In this document: positions 48,153-60,800 of the stretch, piece by piece
How the letters are laid out: the number at the start of each line of letters is the position of its first letter
Numbering within the stretch: position 1 is the stretch's first letter
Source: Darksidea phi
Taxonomy: Eukaryota; Ascomycota; Dothideomycetes; Pleosporales; Lentitheciaceae
DNA: 64,000 nt
Assembly: GCA_030770425.1 (NCBI GenBank)
Contig: JASJFT010000077.1
Location: 124,001-188,000 of the forward strand
Direction of reading: 5' to 3'
Made by a program: the position numbers and the translations under genes
The notes under the pieces: generated by a model
What the model saw: only the letters and a program-made list of their open reading frames with translations
Database searches by the model: none
Told to the model about the DNA's origin: nothing

Positions 48153-48252
48153 NNNNNNNNNNNNNNNNNNNNNNNNNNNNNNNNNNNNNNNNNNNNNNNN
48201 NNNNNNNNNNNNNNNNNNNNNNNNNNNNNNNNNNNNNNNNNNNNNNNNNNNC

Positions 48253-48333
<81 letters not shown>
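48077..48333. repeat. (GACA)n microsatellite interrupted by an assembly gap
   Basis: Perfect GACA repeats run from 48077 to 48152 and from 48252 to 48333, with 99 N between them. At least 39 perfect units are present; the true length is unknown. The 4-bp period makes all frames read as Arg-Gln-Thr-Asp, giving false open frames on both strands. Confidence 0.98.
48153..48251. other. Assembly gap (99 N)
   Basis: A run of 99 undetermined bases inside the GACA microsatellite. The size is probably an estimate or a placeholder. Confidence 0.99.
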
Positions 48334-48336
<3 letters not shown>

Positions 48337-48884
48337 CATTGAGCTTTGCGTCCAAACGCATGTATGTGTGAGGGAGCAAAATAGTCCGCCTAGTAGTGTA
48401 CTGTTAGGAGATTTACAGCGGGCATGTCACTACCGAAGAGAGGGTTCGGATGTAGAATATATCAACACAGTCCCAAGATAGAAAAAAACACGAAAGAAGA
48501 GGATTGGGATGACTTGCTTGTCGGAAACTAGCGTGTGAGAGTGTCCGTCTCAGATGGACCACCTTACAAAGACACGAGACGACGTGGGCATGCTAGATTC
48601 TTTCTGATATACACCACACCAAGAAACTATAGGAATTTCGAGGGGATATGAGATTCATCAAAGGGATAGGTTATGTGTCAAGACATCTCGCCTTGGAACA
48701 TTTTGTATAGTTAGAAGCTAGTGGTGTATTTGCATCACCGTCGAGACCGGGAAAAGTACAACCAGAGTGTAACATACGCTTTCAATTGATAGTCAGGTCG
48801 GCCATGGATGCAGCTCCCTCACACATCCTCTGCACTTAAGCCGGCTGCCATAAAAGTTATTCGATTCAAAAACCAGCAACCTCC

Positions 48885-50087
48885 TCATCTCCCCTTCTCC
48901 TCATCGATCTGGCGCCTAAGATCATCAAGCACCCCCTTCCTCCTCTCTAGATGCCCCTGCAACCCCTCAACCTGCTCCTTGACCGTCTCGATCTCATCCC
49001 GTATCCCTCCAAGTCCTTTGACAGCCCCACCATCCCCACTATCCATCTCCCTAAGCACCCCTCTCTTGTAATCTAAGAGCATCTCCAACTCGCGCTTGAC
49101 TAGCGCAGGCTTACTATCGCCCCGCCTCCCGTGCCTTCTCCCTTCTGCATCCTTCTCCACGCGCTCCATCTTCTCCTCAAGCTCTTTGAGTTGCTTCTTG
49201 AGCCGGACTTCCTCCCAGTCTTCTGTCGTGCGGTTTCCGTGGTCGGTGCCCTTTGCGCGTGCGCCGTAGTTATTTGCGCGGTCGCCTACGCCGAGGCGCG
49301 TGAGGTATGCGTCGCCGAATTTGGCTTTCTTGCCTGCGGTTGTGGTTTCATCGCTTCGGTCGGCCCAGCGGTTGCCTGTGCGCTCAACGTCATAGTCAAT
49401 ATGTGCCTTCTCGAAACTCGCTCGTAGGCTTGGAGGTACGCTTCGAGGAACCCTAAACCCCTCGCTCCGCTGGTTTAGTATGTGTAGGAAGGCCAAACAT
49501 GCGTCTTTGCCCACGTTCTCTCGCGCTTTCGGGTTGACTAAGTTCCATGCGAACCGGATATCGCTGTCCGGCACGTTATCCAGGCTGTCAAACAGCCCTT
49601 GAAAGTCTTGAAATGACACATTTCCATGTCCATCGCGGTTCGCCGTGTATATCTCCTCGTACTTTGCCTTATCGTTCGGGCTCATATACCAATCAAACCC
49701 ATCCCTCAACCCCGGCGCATCATCATCGTCATCGACTTGTTCGAAAGCCGGTAGCGAGCCAGACATGGCGCGGTTGGCTTGTACAAGATGTGCTTTCGAC
49801 TCGGGGACGAGCCAGTCCGGTAGCGTTTGCGGGACATCCACTGACTCTCCGTTGATCAAATCGAAGATGATCCTCATAGCCACACAGAATTCTTCAAAGT
49901 CTAGCTTGCCGTCTCCATCCACATCTGCCAAGTCCCATACCCTCTCGAGCTGATCATCGCGGAGGTGGCTGTTTTTGAGGACGGGGGCTGCCTGTGCGCC
50001 ATCGAGGTGGGTGCCGCCGTGGGAAAGGGTGGAGAAGATCTCCCAGTATTTCTCAATCTCGTCTTGTTCGATGCGGCGGGGTGCCAT
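48885..50087 (-). CDS. END3: End3, actin cytoskeleton and endocytosis EH-domain protein
   Basis: Part of the Pan1-Sla1-End3 complex that links endocytic coats to actin at the cell cortex. A single exon of 400 residues from the ATG at 50087; the frame extends 57 codons upstream, but MAPRRIEQDEIEKYWEIFSTL is the usual family start. The N-terminal EH domain contains an EF-hand at 55-66 (DVDGDGKLDFEE). A second EH-like domain follows near residues 130-210 with a weaker loop (NRDGHGNVSFQDF). The C-terminal third is charged coiled coil: EEVRLKKQLKELEEKMERVE and VEGLQGHLERRKGVLDDLRR, the region that binds Pan1 in yeast. It lies on the same strand as, and 510 bp downstream of, the class VII chitin synthase. 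Confidence 0.96.
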   Translation of the reverse strand: MAPRRIEQDEIEKYWEIFSTLSHGGTHLDGAQAAPVLKNSHLRDDQLERVWDLADVDGDGKLDFEEFCVAMRIIFDLINGESVDVPQTLPDWLVPESKAHLVQANRAMSGSLPAFEQVDDDDDAPGLRDGFDWYMSPNDKAKYEEIYTANRDGHGNVSFQDFQGLFDSLDNVPDSDIRFAWNLVNPKARENVGKDACLAFLHILNQRSEGFRVPRSVPPSLRASFEKAHIDYDVERTGNRWADRSDETTTAGKKAKFGDAYLTRLGVGDRANNYGARAKGTDHGNRTTEDWEEVRLKKQLKELEEKMERVEKDAEGRRHGRRGDSKPALVKRELEMLLDYKRGVLREMDSGDGGAVKGLGGIRDEIETVKEQVEGLQGHLERRKGVLDDLRRQIDEEKGR

Positions 50088-50597
50088 TGTGCAGGGGTTG
50101 TATAGGCGGAAGGGGTGGGGGTACGAGAACGCGGTTGTCGTAAAGGGAAGGATGTAGATTGAGATTTGGGGATGGCGGGAGCTTCTGGGCCGCGGCTTCC
50201 CTGAGCTCAAAGTATAGCCGGGGTTCACCCGGCAGTTTCGCGTCAAGTACGCCTTCACTTATTACCACATCCACAGGCGAGGGAACCGTCGAACAGTAGT
50301 TGTAGAGCATTCCATTAAGTTATATGTAGTCCGCACCACCCTATTATCATTACTCTGAAAAGTTGGCCCTCACAGAAAGGAGCGACACCGTCCATGCCAG
50401 AGACCCCAGTCCAAACTTTCAAACCTCATTTTACTATGATACGCCTTCCCAGTCCAAATGCAAAGAAGGAATGACGATTGGCCGTCATAAAATCGACCGT
50501 ACATATTTTGAAACATTGCAGGAGAGATCCGCTGCGGAGATGTAACGACAAGGAAATAAAAACACCGCTAATGCAACGCCGAAATGCAGACAGCTAT
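50088..50597. other. Spacer between the class VII chitin synthase and END3
   Basis: A 510-bp spacer between two minus-strand genes. It carries the 3' end of the chitin synthase transcript and the END3 promoter. It includes an upstream in-frame extension of END3 (to 50258), which I judge to be leader sequence. Confidence 0.5.
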
Positions 50598-53500
50598 TTA
50601 AACCATGTTGGCGAGCTCGTGGTCGACTTGCTGGTTCAGGAATATTCGCCTCTCGCCGGTAAGCTGGGTTTGAAGGCGCTGCTCTGCGAGCGCAACAAGC
50701 TGTTTCTTGGTGACGCGGTCGAGATCAGCTTCCATTAGACACTGTTGAACGACCTCGATGATGTCTGAGTCGGAGGGCCCGTTCATCATGTTCTGGAAGT
50801 TTACCGTGCTGCCCGGCCGAGACTGGGCAAAGCCACCAAGAGGACTGCGCCCGCGAATCGGCGGAGTGGAGGTCATGAGGTTATCGGAGCTCTGGAATCC
50901 ACCCATCGAGGGTCTGTTGCCATATGGCGAAGCGCTGTAATGGTCGCTCATTCCGCCCATAGACATCAGCCGGCTGTGGCCATCCTGGGGGTTATCCTGG
51001 TAGCGCGAGAAGTTGGAATATGATGACTGGCGCGGTTGCATGCCTTGGTATGGTCCTGGTGACTGAGGGGGCATGTGCGAGATGTTATGCATGTTGGACA
51101 TAATGGTCGCTGGCTTGACTGACGAGTAGACGGACTGCATGTCGTTCATTTCGTAACCGTCGTCCTCGTACGCACTCTGTCCACCCTTTTCAGAGTTCCC
51201 AGCTAGACCCCGGCGACCAGGAAGGCCATTAGCAAGGGCGTAGTCATCCCACCGCTGAAGCGGGATACTTTTTGGATTAAAACCCTCATCGTCTGTCGTC
51301 ACGATTTGCTTTACGCCCTTCTCGCCAATAACGACGCGAGTGTTACCCCACGAGAAGTCGTCCTGTTTCCAAAAGGAGTAGATGGGAAGAACAAATGAGT
51401 AGATAGGGAAGGCGAGGATATAGATGATCATCCATCCTACATGCTGCCATTGTCGCTTGATGATGAAGATAATGGCTTGGAGGCCATACACCGCGGCAAG
51501 CATGATGATGGAGAACATAGGGAATTGGCCGGTTTTTGTGACAAGACGGTAGACGAGGTATCCAAGGTAGACGCAGACCGACGGAAGCACAATGGTTCCA
51601 AAAAGATCAATGAAGACGACGAAGCGCATGCTGAAGCAGCAGAAGCCGCACATGTCTTTCAGTAAGACAAGCTCAGCCAAGTTGTGGATGGTAGAATTGA
51701 TCCAGCGACGTCTCTGGGAGAGCAAAATACTCCACGTCTCGGGGGCTGCCGTGAGCGCATACGCATCAGGAATGAACTTGTATGACATGTTCGGGAAGTG
51801 CTTCGTCATGAGGGTAGTAAGGTAACGATCTTCACCGAGAGACAAGAGATTCTTCTTGTGCAGGGTATCAACGTTACAATCGGCGTAGTCCTTGATGACC
51901 TTGTCGGAGATGATCAATGGCTTACCCTTGTCGGCAGTGCGCAGGCGATACATGCAGAAACTGAACATGTTAGCTAGTTGCAGAACAGAGATATGAGCTA
52001 GACTTACCATCCGGGCAAGCAAGTAACGCTGCCGAACAAACTCTCGAAGGCTTTGGCGAGGTGATGGGAAATGTAGTATTCGTAGACTTGGATCATAGTC
52101 CACCAGGACCGCTCTTCATTTTCCAGGCTGGTCTCACCACAGATACCGGCAATTTTAGAGTCATTGGCGCAACTTGCGACTAGACGATTGAGAGAATCGG
52201 GCCTGACCATAGTATCGGCGTCGACCATGAGAAGATATTCGTACAGCTCTGGATCCACACCTATGATGTTGTTGATCTGGTGGAACATCTCCAACTCCAG
52301 GGGATTCATAGCGGATCGGTGGTGTACTCGGTTGAGGAAGCTCATAAGCAGAATCTGTGAATCACGCTTGCCACGGTTGCCGGGTTTGGCCTTGGTCTGC
52401 TCCGACTCTTTGCCCATTTTAACTACAACAATATAAGGGACCACGTTGCCTTCGAACTCATAGAGGCCAGAGTAGACTTTTCCATAGTTGAGCTGTTCAC
52501 TGCCTTGACCAACCGATTTGAAGGGGAGTGCAGGAGGGTCGACTTTGGGATCCACGCCGAGGATGTCCAACACAATCTTAGGGGTGGGTCGATCGTTACC
52601 ACCACCAACAATCATGCCATCACAGATGACGCAGATGAGCTTTCTCTTGTTATCGTAGGCCAGAGCCGTCAGGGAGTCCAAGCCTTTTCGTATATGATCT
52701 TCGCCTTCAGTGTAGGCAGGAACTTGACAAATGACGAATTTGTCCTGGTTTGCTGGACGTCGCTTGGATCCTAGCTGCAGAGCAGCCAAAAACTTGATCA
52801 CAATGACAGTGCAGAGAATGATGGTGACGGCGAGGAGAATGTAGTCGTTAACTCGGCAGCGAGCGGAATTCCGGAAGTCCGTTTTGCCAATGAAGAAGGT
52901 GTTGTCGAGACACCGAAGATTTGCAGTTCGGGCGCTATCATTCAAGCGGTTGAATCTGTCTTGAAGATCACTACCAGCGTAGTTCGTAACCATTTCATCA
53001 ACCTTGGGGTCCAAAAACATGTACTGTTTTTCCTTGTTGAAGAATTTTTGCGAATGAAAGTAGTCGGTCAAGTCGTAGACTCGATTACCCAGACGGAACC
53101 AGGGACGATTTTGGTTTTCACCTTCTTCTTTGATCCTATCGACATCCCAAACCAAGTCGCCCTTTCTGAATTCTTTCATCTTCGGCAAGAACTTATTCGC
53201 ATACCAGTCGTTCTGCGACAAAGCCTTACTGTCTCTAGTGAGATTGCCCGAGTTGTGTACAGCTAATTCCTGATCGAGAGTATTGTTTGGTTGGAGCTTA
53301 ACAAGATAGCTGGTGACCAGACCAGGGCAAGAGATCCAGAGCGGAGGCCTGATGTAAGGATCCATGTCTGCGCCGGCCAAGGGAAGCATTCTGTCCTCTG
53401 TGGTAGCGATGCTAGTATCACTATGATCTCTCTGCCAGAAACTCGAAAGATCATAGACGAAGCCATGGTGACTGACGTAGTAGTCATCCTTGCCCTGGTG

Positions 53501-55975
53501 GTGTGACACTTCGTCACGGCTCCATACCTTGTCTTTGGACGGACACAGCAATTTACCGAATTGGATGATGTAGAAAACAATTGTAGCGTTCAAAAGAAAG
53601 ATGAGGAACACCAGAACGAGTTTCTCACGCCAAGCCATGCGGACATCAGGCCGCTTCATGCGACCAACCCATTTGAGGAGAGGTGAAGGGATCCAGAAAG
53701 TCATGGCCCAAACAAATGCGGCCCACACTCGTCTTGTCGTGGATATAGGAGCCTCGGTGACTACCATGTTGCCACCAGACTCAGCATCGTAGTAAGTAAC
53801 GCCCTTATCTTCGTCGCCTTTCGAGCCGAGACCGTAATCGCCCGGGCGGTGCTGAGTTGTTGGAGCAGTGGTTGGGGCAATGGATCGGGCGACAGCGCCC
53901 CGAGCGCCCATCGTTGCTGAGCTTTGCTGACGCTGTAAGAGGTGGGTATGGCTGGTTTGAGGGGTCATCTCGGGCAAGGGCGGGAAGAAGCCGCTGCCTG
54001 CGGCAGGACTGGCGGCAGAATAGCCACTCTCAAGACCACCGGCCCCTACCATACTTCCGAGCATGTTGGCGCCACTCATCTCTTGAGCCTTAAGGTCGAG
54101 CTGAGACTCTGCTTCCCACCACGTGCCCTCCCGGACCCAAACCCGCTGGTGTCCGACGACGACCTCGCCGTTGCTCCAGCCGCGCTCGATAATCCAGCTT
54201 TGGATGCCGTCTTGGCCATCCATACAGCCTAAGACATGGTAACGTTCGAAAAACTCATGGTGATCGAAATCAGCAGTGAAGTCTAGCGATCGGTTGCGGC
54301 GGTTCGCCCATTCCGGTAGTCGCCAGTCGCGCAGTTGGCGTGATACTGCCGCAGCTGACCACACGGCATTGGCCTCTGGCGTGATCTTCTCCGGTGTTGC
54401 TTCGCAAGGATGGAGGGTGAGGTGGAACCAAACTCTGCTGCTGGCCACAACGTTGGGGAGGTCCAGCCGGTTGTGCTTGCCAAGAACGATACCTTGTCCG
54501 TGGACGGGATTGAGCACATTCTTAATGAAGTTGTCAGAGTCAGTTATTTGAAGCGCAATCGTCTCCAGAAGCTCTTCACGTTTCTCTCTGTCTATGTGCT
54601 GCTGCCGCAGAGCAGCGCCATCGACGCCGAGATCGGCCTCGCAGGCCTGCGCCGCTTGCCGCATGCCTTCAAGTACGGAGCTACCAGCCATTGGTACCTG
54701 GACACCGTCCTCTTTCATCTCGGAGTTGATACCGTCGTTATCATCGAAGACTGTGCGAAGGGCGATTGCTTTGCCCAGGTCAGGGCTAGGAATCTCCACA
54801 ACCGTGATGTTGACTATGTCGCCAACTTCGGCTTCGGACGGCGGCGTCCCTGGCCCAGCATCACTGCCATCCGAAGGAATCCCTGTTCGGGCGCTGCGTA
54901 TGTCTTCCGTAATAGTTGCATTGGCGTGTGCGATAACGTAGTCAACCACGGCCTCATACAGTCCAGCGATGACAACTCCGCGTTCCTTGTCATTGAGTTG
55001 CTCTTTCAGCGCGGCGGGGGCAACGTCGAGCAAAGTGCCGCATTCCTCGTAGATATCATGGAACAACTCCTCATCGGCAAAGTAGTTGAGAGTGTCGCCC
55101 AACTTGAGCAAGCCAGCAAGACAGCTGATCAGATTCGACAGCTTCTGGCCCTTGATGCCGATACTCTTGAGGTTGTTGCGCCAGTCCTCTGCAGCGGCGG
55201 CATCGTCGGCATCCGGGAGGTACGAGGGCGGGTCGTAGGTTCCCGAGCGGTTCAGGAGGTAGTATTCGGACGGGTGCTTCAAGTCCAAGAACTCTCGCTC
55301 CGCCCGGCTGGCGGAGCTAGAGTTCAGATAGTAGAAGGCGTCAAAAGCACGATAGCCTGGCTGCGCCGGAAGGTCAAGCAGACCTCTCCGGGTGTCAATG
55401 CCCGAAGTCGAAAGCTTGATGTCAGCCCCCAGCAGGGTGCCCTGGAGGTTGATGGTAAAGATGGCGGCGAGTGCCGTATGGCGGGGGCAGGAGGGATTCT
55501 GCGGCGTCACGCAATGTGTGAAGGCTTTCAGAGCCTCGAGTGCGGTATAGAAGCTCGTAGGGATGGACAGCGGGAGAGACGAAACGAAGGATGACAGTTG
55601 CTCGGGTGTGGACTCGTGGAGTGATCTACCGGAATCAGCAATTGACCTTGGCCGCATCCAAGAGGCGGGAGCGACTCACCCTAGCACAATGCAGCCGTCC
55701 TCGGCGCGTCGGCGGGCATGTTCCCAGGCCTTTCGCCCCAGCTCGGTGTCGACGGTGCAGCCGACACGTCCATTGAGGTTTGATCTTGCCGTGGCCCATG
55801 TGTTCACGACCAGACTGGTGCTGGCCTCGAGATTATACGACTGGCTGTTTTTGTAGCACGTGTTGAGCGTGTTGAGCAGCGTGGTTGTGGAGACCTGCGA
55901 GGACGGGTTGCTGGGACGCGGTGCTGCAGATGCGGTCGAGTAGACGGACATGCGTGAGTTGTTGACGAAACTCAT
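50598..55975 (-). CDS. csmB: Class VII chitin synthase with degenerate myosin-motor-like domain (CsmB type)
   Basis: Plasma-membrane enzyme that polymerises N-acetylglucosamine into chitin. Three exons (55975-55680, 55625-52008, 51960-50598) give 1758 residues. The N-terminal 600 or so residues are related to a myosin motor but have no P-loop: the position after CIVLG reads [10 protein letters not shown] membrane segment near [17 protein letters not shown] precedes a cytochrome-b5-like domain ([31 protein letters not shown]). The chitin synthase domain has [20 protein letters not shown], the acceptor-binding region with CLPGCF, and QRRRWINST from Q1387. Several membrane helices follow. The C-terminus is a DEK_C-like domain ([23 protein letters not shown]). 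The second intron (47 bp) splits the conserved CLPGC motif. Divergent partner of the class V gene. Confidence 0.96.
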
Positions 55976-57870
55976 GGCGGCGGCAGCGGCGGGCTATGCC
56001 CTGTCAGCGAGCGTGGTGGTGTCGTCTTCGATGTGAAAGGTACGCTCTCGGGAGGATAGCTGTGGTGGTGTAACGATTGCGGCGGGTGCTGGGGAGGGGG
56101 GGAGGGGGGGTTTTGGGTGTGTCGTTCAGCGAGCGGCGTCTCCTGAACGGTCTACTCGGAGCGTGCGTGCGGGATTCAGCAACGGGCAACGGGCAACGGG
56201 CCCTTCACTGCGAACTCGCCCAAAAGCCTAACGAAGGTACGAATTAAACGACTGTATAGCGTAGAAAGAACGCGAAACCGAGGCGAGCAACACTCGACGG
56301 TGGCAGCGAAGAACGTTGATGTTTGTTGGCAGAGGTCGCATTCCTCAGCCCGGGGGGGGCTACGCCCGTGCTGGGGTGGTCAGGCCGTTGTATCGAACAA
56401 ATAAATTACCAGGCTTGGCGCGGCGATCCCAGCAGCTGCGTGCATTGATGGTTTTCGCCGCCGCCGGTGGCCAATGGGGGCGAGGGCCGACGATTTCTGC
56501 GTCCCAGCCCCTATTTTTAGGGGGTTCCTCTTGTTTACATGTGGCTGCTGCGAAACATTGACAACAGTGAACACCACGCGGCTGTGCATGCTGCTTTACG
56601 AGTGGCACGCGTATCGGCATCTCTGCTCAAGCCCAGCTATCGATAAAGGACGGGATCGCCTCCACTGCATGGGCTTAGTCTACGATGGCTCCCGGTGTTG
56701 GGACGCCGGAGCCACCAGCAAGGGCGAAATGAAGGGCGCATCAAAATCTCCACCACGCTCAATCTCAAAGCCTGCTCGTCGTCACGCCCGTCCTGCTGGG
56801 CTGCCGAAAGACGTCCGGGACATGGTTTGACGTCACGGGCGGCCCCCCTGAGCATCTGCAGCTTTCCAATGTTCGGCCAGACTGCAAAAAGTAATGCTCC
56901 CATCAGATGCTGCCTCGGTCGGGTTAGGCCTGCCGTCAGCTTCCGTGCGTGGCCTTGGTGTCTCGCCGTGTCTCTCGACGGCACGCTTCCTGTCGCGATC
57001 CTTCAATACTCGCTCCATACTCGTGCGGTGGCTGCGTGCCGACTGTTCTGTTGAACCAGTTCGTCGTGTGCCCTCGGGACCAACGCAATCGTGTGCGTAG
57101 CGTTCCAACTTCCAACTTCGGTGCATGACCGACGTGCAGCCATCTGCCCCAGACTCCCGCTAGCCTGCAACCCGAGCCCAGCCGGAATCCCGCCGGTTGC
57201 AGCTCAGACAGCGCTGCATGAATGTGGCCGCGCCTGCAATGTCTGGACTGGCCGTGACGCGCCTGGGAAAAGGGAGGACATCGGATGGCTGGGCGACGAC
57301 GGGCTGCTGAGTGCCGACGCCTCGTCCCGCAACAGCCACTCTGAGCAAAACATTCGAGAACCAGTGAACCAGTCTGCGCTAGGTCAATCAGCAGCACAGG
57401 GATTTGGTGGGCCAGAATTACAGGCTGTAATTTATATCTATTTTTGCCCCTTTCTTCCACGGCACGGACCCGAAGCGGCGAGTCCATCGCTAGAGCGTAG
57501 CACTCAGGTCAACACCCCGGTAGCCCGCATCGCACTCCTCAAGTGCTTCGTGCAGACCTCCTCTCGTCCAACCTTCGTCTCGCACATCGGCTCTGTGTCG
57601 CTTTTCCTTCGTTTGTGCGCCTTCACCACGCTCGCTCCGTGCTTGTAATCTGGTTTCCTTGGGGCACGTCGCTCGCCTCTCGCGTGTTTGTTTCTCCTGA
57701 GCGCCCGCTGCATTCCACTCCCAAACACGCCCAAGTTTTAATCGCCCGACCCACGACACGTCGTCGACATCGACTCCACGGCACTCGACATCTCGGCGCC
57801 CTGACGCACCGGGCCGCGCCTGCCTGAGGTCTACACTCGCTCAACGCCCCCGCGGGGACGCGTCCCAACC
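55976..57870. promoter_or_regulatory. Shared divergent promoter of the two myosin-type chitin synthase genes
   Basis: A 1.9-kb spacer between two divergent start codons. Next to the class VII start it has G-runs (56094-56111). Nearer the class V start, from about 57540, it is pyrimidine-rich with CTC and TTC repeats, likely the leader of that gene. Frames inside it are short and mutually overlapping. No binding site could be assigned. Confidence 0.65.
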
Positions 57871-60800
57871 ATGGCGAACAATTCGTATGGGGCAAACGTG
57901 CCGCAGTACCAGCAGGCCTCGCTGCCCGCTCTGCCCAGCCATCTGCAGTCAGATACGCAACTGACAGCCCATCTGGCGAGCCGCTTCCATGCCCACCTGC
58001 CCACATCACAGCTCTCCTCGCATGCAATCATCTCTCTCAACACATATACAGACGCTAGTCTGGGCCATGACGGTGGGAAGGATGGCAGCGCCCACCAGGC
58101 TGCCGATGATCTTGCCCAGCGAGCGTACATGCGCCTCGGGCTGCGCTCTGAAGATCAGGCGATTGTGTTTCTGTAAGTTTGGCACCATCCCAACGGCTGC
58201 ATCCCAAGTCTGACATGTCTAGGGGCGAGCCGGGTTCCGGTAAGACAACCATCCGAGGCCATCTTCTGAGAGCCCTCCTCTCCTACTCGTCCACACCCCT
58301 GTCCAAGAAGATTGAGCACGCCAACTTTGTATTCGACGCGTTTACGACGACGAAAACCACCACGACGCCAATCGCCTCCAAGTCCGGCCTTCTGCTAGAA
58401 TTGCAGTACAATACCTCTACCTCGAACCATGCCACGCTTCTAGGTGCACAGCTTCTAGCCCACCGCTTGGAACGCAGCCGAATTGCATGCGTGCCCACGG
58501 GCGAGCGTAACTACCACATTCTGTACTATCTCCTTTCTGGCACGAGCCCGGCCGAGAAAAAACACTTGAGTCTCGATGTCATCGGCAAAGATCCCGCGGG
58601 GACTCGAACATCGCTCACCGCGACCAAGCGATGGCGCTATCTCGGCCACCCGACGCAGCTCAAGGTCGGCATAGACGACTCCAAGGGCTTCCAGGACTTC
58701 AAGACGGCGCTCCGCAAGCTTGAGTTCTCCAAGCAGGACATTGCAGGCATCTGTGAGATCATGGCCACCATCCTCCACATCGGCCAATTAGAGTTCGAGA
58801 CTGGCCAGTCCACAACGCCGGCGGCCGATGACAGCGGTGGCTACTCGCACGAAGGCAGCGAGGCAATCACCATGGTTAAGAACAGGGATAGCCTCGAGCC
58901 CGTCGCCCGTTTCTTAGGCGTCAGCACATCCGAGCTGGAGCAGAGTCTCCGGTACAAGACGAAGACGCTCTACCGCGAGCGCGTCACTGTTATGCTAGAC
59001 CCCAAAGGCGCACGTGCGAACGCCGACGAGCTTGCACGGACCCTTTACTCGCTGCTTGTCGCCTATGTCATGGAACAGATCAACTCGAGAATATGCGTTT
59101 TGCCAGATCAGGTATCCAACACTGTTTCTCTGGTCGATTTCCCGGGCTTTGCTCATTCCGCTAGTACTGGTTCAAGCTTGGATCAGCTGCTCAACAATAC
59201 CGCTAATGAGTCTCTGTCCAACTTCTGCATACAGAGCTTCTTCGGCCGCCAAGTGCAAGAAATGGAGGCTGAGGATGTCAATGTCCCTCAGCTGGAGTAC
59301 TTTGACAACACCGATGCTAAGCAAGGCCTTTTAAAGCCTGGAAACGGTTTGTTAAGCATTCTGGATGACCAGATGCGTCGTGGGAAGAGCGATATGGATT
59401 TCCTCAACGCCATACGCAAGCGCTTTGACGGGAAAAACAAAGCCATCGTGCCCGGAAGCTCGACCGTGATTCAGCCAGGAAGCAACTTCCCAACACCAAA
59501 TACCTCGCCAGCCTTTACCGTTCGTCATTTCGCTGGAGATGTCGATTATTCGGCGGAAAATCTCCTCGAGGAGAACGCTGAGCTCATTTCCGGCGATATG
59601 ATGAACCTGCTCAAGACTGCCCGTAGTGGTTTTGTTCAGGAGCTCTTTGGCCAGGAAGAATTGAAGAAAGTTACGCACCCCAAGGAGAAATCCGCCATTG
59701 TGCAAGCCTCTATCAGCTCCAAGCCCATGAGGATGCCCAGCATGGCGAGGCGCAAGACGGACAGGGGCGGTAGGTTTGGTCGGCCGGTCAACGTGTTCGA
59801 CGAAGAGCCCATCAGCGATACCGAAAGTGCCATTTCTGCGCCGAAGAAGGGCGAGTCGCTGAAGCAAACGGGTGCCGCAGGTCAATTCCTGAGCTCGCTC
59901 AGGACAATCGACTCATCTCTGCGTAAAGCGAATCCCTACTTCGTGCTATGCATGAAGCCAAATGATCGCAGGATTGCCAATCAATTCGATAGCAAGTGTG
60001 TGCGTGCCCAGATTCAAGCACTAGGCATTTGTGAGATCAGCTCGCGTCTCCGCGTAGCCGATTTCAGCGTTTTTCTGCCTTTTGCCGAGTTTCTTGGTCT
60101 CGCCGAGACAAGTACAGCTGTTGTGGGAAGCGAAAGAGAGAGAGCGGAGATGGTCTTGGATGACAAACCTTGGCGCGAGCATGAGGCTCGAGTTGGTGCA
60201 ACAGGCGTTTTCTTGAGCGAGCGATGCTGGCTGGAGATCGCCAACGCCGCGGACATGTCCCCTCCAATCCGCGGTCTATCCACCTCTGACGACAACCTCA
60301 CCCCCCAGGTGCCTCGAGCGTTTGGTGATGCTAGATCTGGTCTTCTCGCACCTTCCCCAGGTGGTTACTACGATGATAAAGGCGGAAACTACTTTGGTAG
60401 CAAAGATATCGATGCCCGATCCGAAGCACCGTCTGCCATCACAAGTGGTGGTGACATGTTTCATGGGCTCGAGCAACCGAAGGCCATCGACGAGAAAGCT
60501 CCCATCAAAGATATGGAGGAGGTGGACGTACTTCCCGTTTCAGGCAGCCGCAAGCGTTGGCTCTTTGTAGTGTACCTGCTCACCTGGTACATTCCTGACC
60601 TGTTCATCAAATGGTTTGGCAGAATCAAGCGAAAGGATGTCCGAATTGCTTGGCGCGAAAAGCTGGCTATCAACATGCTTATTTGGCTAAGCTGTGCTTT
60701 TGTTGTTTTCCTCATGAGTAAGTCATCAAGCGGCCCTATCGTTGAGCGCATACTAATATGTCGTAGTCGGTTTCCCAATGCTCATTTGCCCTACCCAACA

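Larger units (their letters stand above)
47021..48884. other. Repeat-rich intergenic region
   Basis: Contains no supported gene. From left to right it holds the 3' flank of the hypothetical gene, a decayed tandem array (47285-47830), a GACA microsatellite with an assembly gap (48077-48333), and the 3' flank of END3. Confidence 0.6.

Noticed and set aside
47894..48481. Frames of Arg-Gln-Thr-Asp or Cys-Leu-Ser-Val repeats
   Set aside because: These are the translation of the GACA microsatellite and the N gap.
54410..55594. 394-codon open frame antisense to the class VII chitin synthase
   Set aside because: It overlaps the well-supported chitin synthase exon and has no recognisable domain; long antisense frames are common in GC-rich coding sequence.
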